Part shown: positions 24,204-35,880 of the stretch, piece after piece
Layout: each line of letters starts with the position of its first letter
Position numbering within the stretch: position 1 is the stretch's first letter
NCBI RefSeq assembly: GCF_030272615.1
Contig: NC_081413.1
Span: 559,897,945 to 559,961,944 of the forward strand
Length of the DNA: 64,000 nucleotides
Direction: 5' to 3'
DNA from: Cryptomeria japonica
Taxonomy: Eukaryota > Streptophyta > Pinopsida > Cupressales > Cupressaceae
The notes under the pieces: model-generated
What the model saw: only the letters and a program-made list of their open reading frames with translations
Told to the model about the DNA's origin: nothing
Databases searched by the model: none
Made by a program: the position numbers and the translations under genes

Positions 24204-25380
24204 TGTTGGCAACATCATCTCCCAAGTCTTCACAGTCTATCGACAATAAGTAGACTGGTATACAAAGGTTAACCAACTAAGCAATATGTAGATAGGCTCA
24301 GCAGTGAGTAGATCAACACACAGGAGGTCAACCGGAAAGCAATGAGTAGACCGACACAGAAGAGGTCAACCGACTAAGCAGTAAAAAGATCGGTATACAG
24401 AAGGTAATCGGCTAGGTAGATTTTGATCAGTACAACGCTAGAGTCTGTAACTGATAGACTTGGTAACGTTCAGGTAACATCTAGTTAAACTGATAGTCTT
24501 CTCCAGTCAACCGACAGACTTGTCGGCATGAACGACTGTTTTGATAGAGATTCCTGCAATAATTTCTGGAGACTGATTTATGGTGCGGTAACAAAATTTT
24601 GAATCTGATGTTTTGGAGGAAAAGTTGGCGACAGATCCAAAGGGTAATAAATTCACATAATTCATTTTGATGATGTTGTTGTTCATGTGTAAAGTGAAAA
24701 TATGAAAGTGAACATAGGGGAAGTTGAATAGAGTGCATAGCCGAGTGATAGAGGATGGACAGAGTGTAGAGCCAAGGATCAGTAAATTGGTAGAGTGCGG
24801 ATTCGAAGGTATATTAAAAAAAACTAGTGTTGTGTAGAGCAGACACAACCAATGCTGATATAGTATGATTTTAATTGTGATTTGATTATGCTATCAGTAG
24901 TCACTCCAGAAGATCATCTTTATGTTGTTTTCTAACCATTGCAACTAAAATCTCTTGATAGGGTGGACTTTAACAGGTCCCATTGTAAAAATCCCTTAAC
25001 CGGTGTCATCTTAATTGATGATCCTAAGACCTTTAACAAGGGTAAAGGCACTGAGAGGCCTTAATCAAAATACCTTAATTGGGTGGCACCTAATAGTGTC
25101 TTTGTAATCTCCTAACAGGGATGGCTCCTCACCGGGCATACTCTAGAAGAGTATAAATTTTGTGAGTTCCCACTCACATCATGGTTTTCTCCGATTTGGG
25201 TTTCCACGAGATAAATCTTGGTGTCACTGTGTATCTTTTCGTGCATGCATATTCTTCTACAGTAATTATTTATATTGATGAATGTTAAGTTATTGCAAAC
25301 TTAAGTTAAAAGTTTTAATTGAGCAAAATCGGTATAGTGCTGATTCAACCCTCCCCTCTCAACACTAGTTGGGACTAACA
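24204..25380 (+). repeat. I: unpaired copia-type LTR
   Basis: Starts TGTTGGCAACATC and ends CAACACTAGTTGGGACTAACA (25360-25380), the same end style as the LTRs of C and D, followed by ATTG, as in ATTGGTATCAG, but no primer site continues. I find no second copy and no matching 5-bp duplication, so it is a truncated or rearranged remnant. The left limit is uncertain. Confidence 0.6.
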
Positions 25381-26147
25381 ATTGACGCAAGAATATTCTA
25401 TATGAGAAAAAGAGTTGTCTATTGATATAGATAAATTTCCTTTTCTTGATAAGGGCCTTTGAACCAAGTTGTCTTTTCTTTAACTTAGTCTTTTGATGAA
25501 GACTTCTTTTTCTTAAGATATGAGTGATGGTCATACAAAATGATACTCTGTTTCAATTGTTGATGTAGTTTTTCTTTTTTCAATGTTGATGTAGATTTGT
25601 TGGATGGATACTTTTTTTCAATTGTTTTGAATACTTTTGACAAGAAAACACATCAAGCACACAAGCACATGGTCTTACCCCTTTTCAATAAAAGGCACAA
25701 CAGGTGTGGGTCTAAATCAACCCAATCATGAACTTTTTGACTCTTATAAATGTATATATGTTCCTAGGCCTAAAGTCGGCCCAAATTTTTATTGGTCTGA
25801 AACAAGATGAAGACAACTCAAACACTTTTTATCCCTAAGGTAATGTCCATTTGTGATATTTTCAGCCCACAACTTGATATTTCTTCGACTTTGGTACTAC
25901 ATAATTTATGTACCCCATTGTGGTAGGTAAGGATGTGATATACTAAGTTTTGCACGAGCATAATACATAGGCGATCCCTATGATGGGGGAGTCACCAATT
26001 TTATCAAGCTACAAGTAGCCTTTCAAAAAGCCTTGTTTCTACTCAAGGAAATATGTATGCTGAGTATCTTGGGAGCAAAACCATCTATGCTCTTGCACTA
26101 AACTTTTCACAAATATCCTCAATCAATAGGAGTGGGATTCTAAAATA
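25381..26147 (-). mobile_element. G internal sequence, left part
   Basis: Removing unit K and one AGAGG duplication joins this stretch directly to 37673-39003, the leader of G on the minus strand. No coding domain is recognised. The left boundary with LTR I is abrupt. Confidence 0.45.
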
Positions 26148-26955
26148 AGAGGTGTAGTACCCCTCCTCGATTAGTCTCTTTTTTGTATATTTTTTATTGA
26201 ATGTTCAGTGGAACATTATTTTATATTGATTTGGATGTTATGCGATGTTATTTCATGCTTTATCTGGATCTGTGGTGTATGATTTTATGCAGTATCTCAG
26301 TTCTTATGAGTAATGTTATTTTATGGATCATTATCATGGACTGACACTCTTACCTTATATGTGTGATGCATTATTTATATGTTGCATGTTTGCAAGTGTA
26401 TTGGGATGCGAGGGGATGATTTTCCTTCACTCACTCCGGTCAGACAGGGAACACCACGATTCTCCTTCATCGGTGTGTGTGTCATGTCTTTTATATATAT
26501 ATGAATATTTGTCTATGTGCACGTGTGGTTCTTTGGTGCAGGACATTGTAGGTACTAGTACTGGGTAGGTACGAGGTATCGACTCCACCTGGTTTCATAG
26601 GTTTGAGAATTCCTTATATGTTCGATGGGAGTGGAGGAGATAGTTGTTGTACCCTAACTTGACCCGCAGTTACACTCGTGTGAGTGTTGTCAGTTGGTTG
26701 TCTTTCCCATCTAGCCGGTATGCGAGTCATGGTGCTTTGGTTTGGTCATTTGAGAGTCATCATTTGATCATCCTCCATTTTGTGTGTTTCTATTTATTTA
26801 AATGGTTATTTTATTGAATGGATGATGCTATCTTATGTTGGCGTAACTAGTTAATTATTATGCTCTGAGACTATTGATTTATTTAATTAATGAGTTGCTA
26901 GATTAAAATGGTTAAATGACTTATTTTATTGTGTAGAGTGGCATTAACATATATT

Positions 26956-28139
26956 TGTTGGCATTTTTTATGATTATGTTGTGATTGTCATTGATGGACA
27001 CACACTTGCTTTGAGATCACTTTTTGTATGTATGAGTTATGCTTAACCAGTAATTGTTCAAAACTAGTATCATGTTGTAGTCTTTAGACTATTGCTGTTA
27101 TGCAGAAAGTGTTTATCGATCTCAAGTGGCATAGAGAATTAAGAGAAGCAGAGCAGAGCAGAGCAAAGGAACTAAAGCGACAATTATCATATTCCAAGTC
27201 TTCATTTTGGCAAACTAGTTATTGGTGAAAGTGTGAACCAAAAATCTGTTTAATATTTGAACCAGTATTACTCTGAGTTCCAAACTGGCAACCGACATTT
27301 TATATGAACTGGTATTACTCTGTGATAAGTTACCATCCACCATTTGTTTAGTGGTGCCGACACTCTGGTGGTGTTTTTGTGGCGTGTTACCAAATATGTC
27401 TAGGTACACCGAACCTAGGAACTTGTACTGTAGTCCTATTACACCAACATGAAATCAAATTCCTTCTTAAGGACATCATGTCTAGGGTTTTTGGTGGTTG
27501 ATGAGTTTGAGTGTGCGATCTTAAGACAACAGATCAAGTCTGTGTGCTGTAATAGAGTGTGGAGTTTTTCTGAAGACTGGAGTAATGCAACATGCATTAA
27601 CAATGAGCTTTAATGGATCTAACCAAGCATACTATTCTAGTATCTAGATCACTCACTTTCTGATTACTTACATCTTTGACAAGTCTGAAAACCCTTAACC
27701 AGATAGGCTTAGACGAGCCTTTGCAAATCCTCTAACAAGGTGGTTCACATCTATGGATCTTAAATCCTCTTACAAGGTAGTCTTTAATCGGACTTATCTC
27801 CCAACAGAGATTGAGATTCCTAATAGGATCTGTTCTAGTAAAGAACATTGTATGACCTTAACCGGTATGACCTTAACCGATCTGGTTACTATTTGGCAGA
27901 TAGTTACTTGTGAGTTTCATCTCACCGTAGTTTTTCTCATTTGGGTTTCCATGTCAAAATCTCTTGTGTTATGGTGATTGTTCTTCTAGGGGTGAATGCA
28001 TTATTTGCTATTTGGTTTGCATGTATGCTAACCAGTTTGTCTGCTAAACTGTTTTACCTGTCTACTACTAAAGTTTTTAAGTGTTTAAGTTCAGTAAATT
28101 TTGGTATACTAATTCACCCCCCCCTCTTAGTATTCATCA
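26956..28139 (+). repeat. C 5' LTR
   Basis: Starts TGTTGGCATTTTTTATG and ends TATTCATCA. It pairs with 33513-34703. Several AACCGGT words occur, some changed to AACCAGT or AACTAGT in one of the two LTRs, as CpG decay would do. Confidence 0.94.
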
Positions 28140-28141
28140 AT

Positions 28142-28154
28142 TGGTATCAGAGCC
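28142..28154 (+). other. C primer-binding site (initiator tRNA-Met)
   Basis: TGGTATCAGAGCC two bases after the 5' LTR, a perfect match to the copia consensus. Confidence 0.95.
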
Positions 28155-28189
28155 AACCTTTCTATAAGTCTAACCACTTGGAAAGAGAT

Positions 28190-29464
28190 ATGGGGGAATA
28201 CATTGTGAGCGAACTTACTCATTGTCTCACTCAGTCTGAGAAAGCCTATGATGAACTTATGATCAAATATAAGGCCTCTTAAGCAAAAAGAAGAGAGCAT
28301 ACTGAAAAACTGATGGAGCTATCTGAAAATAGTTCTTCTGATGAAGCGGACATGGAAGCCCTAAATCAAGAAGTAGAAAATATGAATGAATCCAATTCCA
28401 ACCTGAGAAAAGAGTTGGAAGGACTGACTATCTGAATGTGTCAAGAGCTTGAGAATCAAAGGAAAGCTGAAGATCTGGTAAAAGACAAAGATCATGAAAT
28501 CTCTAAGTTGAAGCAAGAGATCAGTGCACTTACCGCTAGTCTTCATGAAAGAAAAATGGAAAAAGGAGTACAAGGTGAACTAAACATGGCTATCTCTGAG
28601 AACACAACCTTGAAGGAATCCAATGCTGCTATTTCCAAAGAACTCACTGAGTCAAAGGAAGTACTTGCCAAATTCAATAAGAGCACTGTCAAGCTAGAGC
28701 AGAAGCTAGAATCAGCTAAACCAGTAAAGAATACCAATGGACTTGGTTTCTCTGATTATGAGAAAGGTGAAACCTTTGGAACAAAAGATGGAGCATCAAA
28801 GAAACAACCAACATCAAAGGATAAAGGTAAGCAAAAGTTCAAACATGTTTGCTTTAACTGTCTCAAGGAAGGACACACTGCTAATGTATGTAGAAGTAAG
28901 GCTTACAATAATTTTCCTTATTTTCTAAATGATAAGCCTAGATCCAATAGATTCAATGGTAATTGTTATGCATGCAAAAAGTTTGGGCATAGAGCATTTG
29001 AATGCAGGCCTGTCATGTACAATACCGGAAGGTATCCTCAAAGGAATCAAGGAGTTTTTCCTAAACCCTCTGGAAACTGGAACCCAAACTAGTTTAATAC
29101 CTATAATCATCAGTCACATAGCGGTGGCTATCAAGCAGCAACCGGATGGAGAGAAAACTGTTGGATTTGCCATGGTCATGGTCACATTACTGCAACATGC
29201 AGAAGGAAGAATGGAAACATGAATAATGGACCTTGGAGAGCACCTGGAATGGTTTGCTATCATTGTAACAAACTAGGTCATTCCGCAAGATTCTGCAGAA
29301 GTAGAAAGAGCATATCGAATGACATACCAGTCACTCCGGAAGGAAAGATTGATGTTGAAACTGTTCAAGCGGATATGAACAAAACCTGGAAAAAGAAACC
29401 AGGAGTGTTGCAAGAAGAGCCGGTTTCTGCACCTAGTGTGGAAGCTATTGAACTGACAAACTAA
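28190..29464 (+). pseudogene. C Gag-like protein: coiled coil plus four CCHC knuckles
   Basis: One frame of 424 codons from the first ATG after the primer site, with three stops (28280 TAA, 28433 TGA, 29090 TAG) and no frameshift. The first 190 residues are a heptad-rich coiled coil (KDKDHEISKLKQEISALTAS). A GLGFSDYEK motif like that of copia Gag linkers follows, then a Lys-rich stretch and four zinc knuckles: CFNCLKEGHTANVC, CYACKKFGHRAFEC, CWICHGHGHITATC and CYHCNKLGHSARFC. The UBN2 capsid-like domain usual at the N-terminus of copia Gag is missing. Likely role: RNA binding and particle assembly. D and F carry the same coiled-coil/four-knuckle module. Confidence 0.9.
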
Positions 29465-29907
29465 GCATTAGAATAGCTTAGGGGGAGAAAACGGTGAAAT
29501 ATTTTGAACCCCCAATTTATACTGGTAAGAGACCTTAACCGGTATGTGATACCTGTCAGATTGGCAAAAGACCGAAAACGGTAAAAGGCAAAATAGGGTT
29601 TATGCCCTAATAGTGGAGCATTTATTATGGTAGGTGGAGAAGCTATTTAAAAGGAACTTTCAAATCATTTCTCACTATCATTTTTCGAGCGAAGAATTTT
29701 TTCAAGTGCAGAGCGAAGAAAAGTGATTTACACTGCAATTCAAAGAATTTATCAAAATCCTGAAGAAGAATCTGAAGCAAACATTTGTTGGATGAGTGTA
29801 GAACACAAAGCGGCAATTCAATAACCGAAGGAGTGTGTGGTGAAGTTTAAATTGCGAAGCCCTAAATTTTGATTAACGAAGGTATTTTTCAAAATTCTTT
29901 GTTTATC
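29465..29907 (+). other. C inter-ORF spacer
   Basis: Non-coding stretch between the two ORFs of C, with repeated AACCGGTA words and a GAGCGAAGAA repeat near 29690-29725. It may hold a promoter or splice site for the second ORF, but nothing can be shown. Confidence 0.45.
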
Positions 29908-32900
29908 ATGGCTTCCGCATCACATACCAGTTTCAGTGCACCCATTGATTCTGTAGACTTCATTCAATAGAAGTCAAAATGCAATGCCCTATCTCAAATA
30001 CTTGTTGGTGTTATAATAGAAGAAGGCATTTCTGATTACATAGACTATAAAATCGAAGACCCAGGGTCTCTTGTGATCCATTCCTAGTTGAGTTTGTTTT
30101 GCAGAAAGGATAAGAAGATTAAACCGGAATTTAGCATTCTGGAAAAGAAGAAACTCCACAATGCAGTCTATTTTGTTGAAGAATTTTCAGATGATCACAT
30201 TCGCATCATTCTGAGCAAAGTTCACTGTGATAAGATGTATTTAGAGTGGATGCATGACATCACACCAGAAGCGATTCATGTTGTCGCTAGTTTCCGTAAC
30301 ATTGGGGAAGTGCCAGCCCTAAGGAAGGTCAGTAAGACTAAAATGACCAAGATCATCGATTCAGTGAGCGACTCATGTGGAATGACTATCAACTCAATCA
30401 AGGATGATCTGGTCAAGTATGCCTGCATGGTGATAGGTTACCAGACTTTCTCTACTAGCAGAATTAACTTTGTCTCTGTTGCAATGGTAAATGTCGCTTA
30501 TAGGATGATCAAGGAAGATGCATCGTTTGATCTATGCACTTGTATGCAAAGACAACTTCTGTTAAACCTCAAGTTTATCAAACAGGACAATGCATTGAGA
30601 TTTAAGTTTGGACAACTATTGGCTGGGTTGTTCTTCTACTTCCAAGGTTACTTTCTAGGAGTTGGAGATATTCAATGGTCTGCTGACCAACCAGTTACGA
30701 AACAAATCAAAGAAAGCTTGCAAGCAGTTGGAACCAACTACCCTGAAGTCCTAAACAAGTACTTTGATGAGTTCAGAAGCAAGATGAGCCTAAGGATGAG
30801 GATATCCAGTGACATTGTCAAGAAATACGAATAGGACATCTGCTTTATCATCAAAGTGGATGAATGCATAATGGAGGCCATTGAGCCCAGACAGGGAGAA
30901 GTGGAGCCTATGGGCTATGAGGCAATGTATGATATGCTAGACGGGTATGCCTCTACCCTTATTGCCTCACCTCTTGATCCTAAGGAGAAATGAACCGGCA
31001 CCTATTTGGAAAGGGTCACACCAGTTGAAGAACCTTCAGTGCAAAAAGGAAAAGGACCTCTAGCAAAGAATGCAAAGGAAGTGCCATCTGTGTCGACACT
31101 GGTTACTACAACAAGTCCTAAAGTTACCAAGCGGTCACCGACAAAGAAGAAACTGGAAGCTGCTCCCACCAAGGTATTTGAGAGGAAGCGGAAGGCAAAA
31201 AGTAGTACACCGGACTCAGAGGACACTATATCTCAAGAACCACCTAAGAAGACTAGGCAAACAAGGAAGAAGACAAAGGAAACAAGCAATGAACCGACAA
31301 CATCTGCACCAGTAAATATCCATGTTACCTCTTATAAACCTTTGTCACATTGTCAAAGGACTATCAAAAATCTTAGAAGGAAATTGCTTAGTGATTTACA
31401 AGAATATTTTGATGATTTCAATGACAATGAGAAAGAGGAAGTAGAACAGGAAGTCATTCAATACCTATGTATTAATGACCGGTCACCCTCAGAAATTAGA
31501 TCTAAGGTACTTGATTCTTTGTATAAATCTTTAGATAACAAATGGCACATTTCCATTGAGAAAGAACAAGAAATAAGAGAGGAAGTGTTTGCACAATACT
31601 TTCCTGATGTATCTAATTCAGAACTTTATGAAGTTATGGAAAGATACAAGGGCCTTTTCTTTATGCGAAGAAGGGGACTCCTGTTGCTAGAAGGAAGAGA
31701 TCCTGAAGTGGTAAAAGACACCCACTCTCATACCCAAGCTGCTCTGAGATTGCACGATGTATCTGAAGCCAACAAAAGGCCAAGCAAGAACCAAAAATCA
31801 ATAAACCGGATGAAGTGTATGACAGTGAAGGAGAACCGGTCACTGAACAAATGGAACCCATTGACGTTGACACCTTAGATGGTGAAAAAGTTACTCAGGG
31901 TACACCATCAAAAGAAATAGGATAGGAGAAGCAGGCAGAAGGAGAAAAGAAGCAACAGGAAACAGAAAAGAAGAAACAGGAAAATGAAGAGGAAAAGAGA
32001 AAAGAGGAGGAAAAGAGGAAAGATGAAGAGGAAAAGAGAAAAGAGGAGGAAAAGAGGAAAGATGAAGAGGAAAAGAGAAAAGCGGAGGAAAAGAGGAAAG
32101 AGGAAGAGGATAAGAGAAAAGAAGAGGAGAAGAAGAAAAGAGAAGAGGAAAATAAGAAACAAGAGGAAGAGAAGAAGAAGAAGGAAGAGGAAAAGAAAGA
32201 AGAGGAGAAGCGAAAAGAGGAAGAGAAGAAACAGGAAGAGGAGAAGAGGAAGAAGGAAGAGGAGAAGAAGAAGGATGAAGAAGAGAAGAAGCGAAAAGAA
32301 GAAAAGGAAGACACAAGAAGACAAGCAAAAAGCCAAGGACAAGGAAGCAGTGGCAAAGAGCACATAGGTGGAGACCCCAATGGCAACCGGTAGTCAGGCT
32401 AAACCAGCTGACATTGCCAGTCCCATTGACCTCCAATCTGCAAATGAAATGGAGTTTCTCCAAAGCATCAAGATTTCCCAAGAGTGACTGGAAGCTCTAA
32501 GAAGGAAAAAGGAGGAAGATGTGATTCAAACTGCGGTGGAAACACTCACCAATTTGATACCCGGTACCAACCTCCCTAGTACTGATTCCTCTCTTGCACA
32601 ATTAAAGCTTCTATGTATAGTTGTGGAAGACTAGGTCCAAAGCCTAGAAGAGGTTGCAGAAGCAAATGCCAAGAAGAAACATCAAAAGGCTCTGGACACT
32701 TCCTTGGTGAAAAAGTTAACAAAACTCCGGTTTGATCTACAAAAGGCACAGAAGATCATTAGAGATGCAATGGATGAGGGAAATCTACTACTCAACAAGA
32801 TTTGTCAACCTCATTTATTCTATGATGATGTGCTCACTCAGAAGGACAAACTACAAACTGATATGCAGTCATTTATTAGCACCTTCAAGATGCCATATGA

Positions 32901-33234
32901 CTCCTTCTCCACATATGGACAAACTGCTCATCGGTTTCAACTTCAGTCTGCAAGAATAGAGGTAGAGATAAGCAACCAGTCACGTAATTTGTAGGAACTT
33001 CAACTGGTCCTACTGCCAAGATAACAAATTCTCCAGAAATTCTACCTCAATATAGATTCCCTAACGGTTACTCAAGAGATGAGTACCATGGATGCCATGG
33101 AGGAGCAGGTTTATTAGATGCAAACAGAGCATGAGGTTACTACCTCATTGCTTGAATCATGGTCATTATCCATGAAGCAATTTACTGAGGACTTTAAATC
33201 TATTTTTCACAAGTTTCACTCTTTATTGTCATAA
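29908..33234 (+). pseudogene. C second ORF, unknown function (conserved in D)
   Basis: About 1,100 codons from ATG 29908 to TAA 33232-33234, with roughly ten stops (mostly TAG) and two compensating frameshifts, one near 31740-31800 and one near 32310. Order: a globular N-terminal domain of about 300 residues (EWMHDITPEAIHVVASFRNI; SVAMVNVAYRMIKEDASFDL; FKFGQLLAGLFFYFQGYFLG), a basic low-complexity part, a second helical segment (31330-31720), a Glu/Lys array (31925-32320) and a C-terminal coiled coil ending KSIFHKFHSLLS. The N-terminal domain and the IFHK end align with the second ORF of D. I know no match. An env-like or accessory protein is possible: some SIRE-type copia elements carry an extra ORF with coiled coils, but after pol, which is absent here. 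Confidence 0.8.
31925..32320 (+). repeat. Purine-only Glu/Lys/Arg tandem repeat inside C second ORF
   Basis: The plus strand is almost wholly A and G for about 400 nt. A 39-bp unit encoding DEEEKRKEEEKRK repeats about three times from 31980, and diverged EEEKKK units follow. As protein it would form a long charged single helix. Translations of the complementary strand (Ser/Phe/Leu-rich) are artefacts. Confidence 0.92.
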
Positions 33235-33294
33235 ACATTATTATTTTAATGCTAATAGAAACAGGGGTTATCAACTATATTTTGTCATTGTTGG

Positions 33295-33511
33295 CTAAGG
33301 GGGAGTAGTATTCTAGTATTTAAAATTTTGATGCATGCTATGTATACTTTCATTTTTATCTCTATAAGAGAGTAGTATACATTGTATTTTCTATAAAAGA
33401 GATAGTGTATATGCTTAGGGGGAGTAATTTTGATTATGGCATAATTTTGTTGTAAAACGCTTAGATGTCAAAATTTTTCCTAAGTGTTGCCATCAATGCC
33501 AAAGGGGGAGA
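33295..33511 (+). other. C polypurine tract with two upstream look-alikes
   Basis: AAAGGGGGAGAT (33501-33512) abuts the TG of the 3' LTR. Two further copies, CTAAGGGGGAGTAG (33295-33308) and CTTAGGGGGAGT (33414-33425), lie upstream. D shows the same threefold arrangement (62115-62263), and H has two such tracts in 1-192. Confidence 0.85.
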
Positions 33512-33512
33512 T

Positions 33513-34703
33513 TGTTGGCATTTTTTATGATTAAGTTGTGATTGTCATTGATAGACACACACTTGCTTTGAGATCACTTTTTGTTTGTATGAGTTATGCT
33601 TAACCGGTAATTGTTCCAAACCGGTATCATGTTGTAGTCTTTAGACTATTGCTGTTATGCAGAAAGTGTTTATCGATCTCAAGCAGCATAGAGACTTAAG
33701 CGGAGCAGAGCAAAGCGGAGCAAAGGAACTATAGTGGCAGTTATCATATTCCCAATCTTCATTTTGGCAAACTGGTAATTGGTGAAAGTGTGAACCGGAA
33801 ATCTGTTTAATATTTGAACTAGTATTACTTTGAGTTCCAAACCAGCAACCGACATTTTGTATGAACCGGTATTACTCTATGATGAGTTACCATCCACCAT
33901 TTGTTTAGCGGTGCCGACACTCTGGCAGTGCTTTTGTGTCATGTTACCAAATATGTCTAGGTACACTAAACCTATGAACTTGTACTGTAATCCTATTGGA
34001 CTGACATGAAATCAGATTCCTTCTTAAGGAAATCATGTCTAGGGTTTTAGTAGTAGTTAGGGTTTTTCGTGGTTGATGAGTTTGAGTGTACGATCTTAAG
34101 ACAACAGATCAAGTCTGTGTGCTATAATAGAGTGTGGAGTTTTTCTGAAGACTGAAGTAATGCAACATGCATTAACAATGAGCTTTAATGGATCTAACCA
34201 AGCATACTGTGCTAGTATCTAGATCACTCACTTGTTGATTACTTACATCTTTGACAAGTCTGAAAACCCTTAACCGGGTAGGCTTAGATGAGCCTTTGCA
34301 AATCCTCTAACAAGGTGGTTCACATCTATGGATCTTAAATCCTCTTACAAGGTAGTCTTTAATCAGACTTATCTCCTAACAGAGATTGAGATTCCTAATA
34401 GGATCTGTTTTGGTAAAGAACATTGTATGACCTTAACCGGTCTGGTTACTATTCTACAAATAGTTACTTGTGAGCTTCATCTCACCATGGTTTTTCCCAT
34501 TTGGGTTTCCACATCAAAATCTCTTGTGTTATGGTGATTGTACTTCTGTGGGTGAATGCATTATTTGCTATTTGGTTTGCATGTATGCTAACTGGTTTGT
34601 CTGCTAAACTGTTTTACTGGTCTACTACTAAACTATTTAAGTGTTTAAGTTCAGTAAATTTTGGTATACTAATTCACCCCCCCCCCTGTCTTAGTATTCA
34701 TAA
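33513..34703 (+). repeat. C 3' LTR
   Basis: Pairs with 26956-28139. It ends TATTCATAA where the 5' copy has TATTCATCA, followed by the ATATT duplication. It is a few bases longer because of a longer C run (about 34676-34686) and a small internal insertion. Confidence 0.94.
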
Positions 34704-34708
34704 ATATT

Positions 34709-35589
34709 TTGTGGAAGGAAATGAATAATTGCCTAGCCATTTAAATGTTAAATGCCAATGTTGAAAGAAAGCATTTTTGGAAATAGAAATTAATAAAAGC
34801 TTTTCTTTTTACTTTTCCATTTGACTTTTTCTTTTTAATTTGTTGGAAAAGAATTGTTTTTGGATAAAAGTAAATCTGATTCCCTTTTTAATTTTAAACT
34901 ATTTAAATCTGTTGGAAAGTTTAGGTTGGAATATATTTTTCCATATATGTCTGGAAATTCACGGGAAGAAGAGGTAGAAATTTGGTAAAATCATTCTGGA
35001 AGGAGGAGCTGGAATTTGAATTGGATTGCAAGGATTGGGATTCTTCCTTCATTGTGTTTGCTAGTTTGCTTCAAGGTTAGAGAATCTCTTATTGTTTTAA
35101 ATTTAAATTTGAATCTTTCAGTTGCTTCCTGTGTGTTGAAAATATGCAAAATTTCCTTGTAAATTCTTGTGGAATGATTGGAATGGAAGAAGGAATGCCT
35201 ATGGATGTTGATTTTGTGAATCTTAAATCATATGTTTTCTTATAAGAAAGAAATGGTTCATTTATGTATATGCTATGTGTTTTTGTTCTTGAAAATCAAC
35301 TTCTTGATTTACCTCATCTATTTGAAAAAGATTGAATTAGATTTAGTTTTTTGTGTGCATCCTAGTATCTAATTGCCAAGATTTAGTTAGCTATTGCTTC
35401 CAGTGTGTTTTATTTCACCATTTACCTTTTGGTAAATATCCCTTTAATTTTGGATTTTGGCACTGTGTGTGTGCTTGTGAAATAATTTGGAAATGAATCA
35501 TTTTTATGTTTAAACGATTTTGTGGCTTAATGGTTTTTGAATGCTTTGGAAGCATGTGTTTTGTGCTTTACCTATGCACTTTACCATTC
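34709..35589 (-). other. K sequence between C and the inverted-repeat cluster
   Basis: AT-rich and non-coding, with no repeat or motif that I can name. It continues the part of K at 26153-26950. Confidence 0.5.
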
Positions 35590-35880
35590 CCATGGTGGGC
35601 TTGTTCCACCATGTGGGTTGGTAGTGTCTGCTACCCACAGGTAGCAGAACTACTAGTCGGCAGTACCGCTACGTAGTAGCAGTATTACCGATCAGTAGGA
35701 CTGTTACCGGTTGGTAGCAGCACTACCAATCAGTAGGACTGCTACCGATCGGTAGTGACTGCTACTAGCAGTAGCGGCACTACTAGTCGGTAGGACCGCT
35801 ACCGGTTGGTAGTAGTGCTACCGGTCGGTAGCGGTTGTTACCAGTGGTAGCAGCACTACCAACGGGTAGTGTCTGTTGCT
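35590..35880. repeat. Array of GGTAG/CTACC inverted repeats in K
   Basis: More than fifteen GGTAG or GTAGC words alternate with their complements CTACC or GCTAC, e.g. GCTACCGGTCGGTAGCGG (35817-35834) and ACCGGTTGGTAGCAGCACTA (35706-35725). A clean hairpin CATGGTGG/CCACCATG precedes them (35592-35612). Spacing is irregular (about 15-35 bp), so it is not a CRISPR. Each unit could fold as a small stem, and the array as a larger one. Unit L has a comparable cluster at 14661-14774. Confidence 0.85.

Larger units (their letters stand above)
26956..34703 (+). mobile_element. C: complete pol-less copia-type element (7.7 kb)
   Basis: LTRs 26956-28139 and 33513-34703 both begin TGTTGGCATT and are nearly identical. 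The element is flanked by ATATT (26951-26955 and 34704-34708). It has the initiator-Met primer site and a GGGGGAG purine tract, as copia elements do. Between the LTRs are only a coiled-coil/four-knuckle Gag frame and a second long ORF of unknown function; protease, integrase and RT are absent. It must have moved with enzymes of an autonomous copia element. D has the same arrangement. Confidence 0.93.

Noticed and set aside
24204..25380. I as a complete insertion with target duplication
   Set aside because: Left flank GTCAT and right flank ATTGA do not match, and no shift of the ends restores a duplication.
31891..32481. Ser/Phe/Leu-rich minus-strand frames
   Set aside because: They are the complement of the Glu/Lys/Arg purine array in the C second ORF; three overlapping frames stay open only because of base composition.
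35590..35880. CRISPR-like array
   Set aside because: Words are inverted as well as direct, spacing is irregular and there are no uniform spacers; the DNA is plant nuclear.
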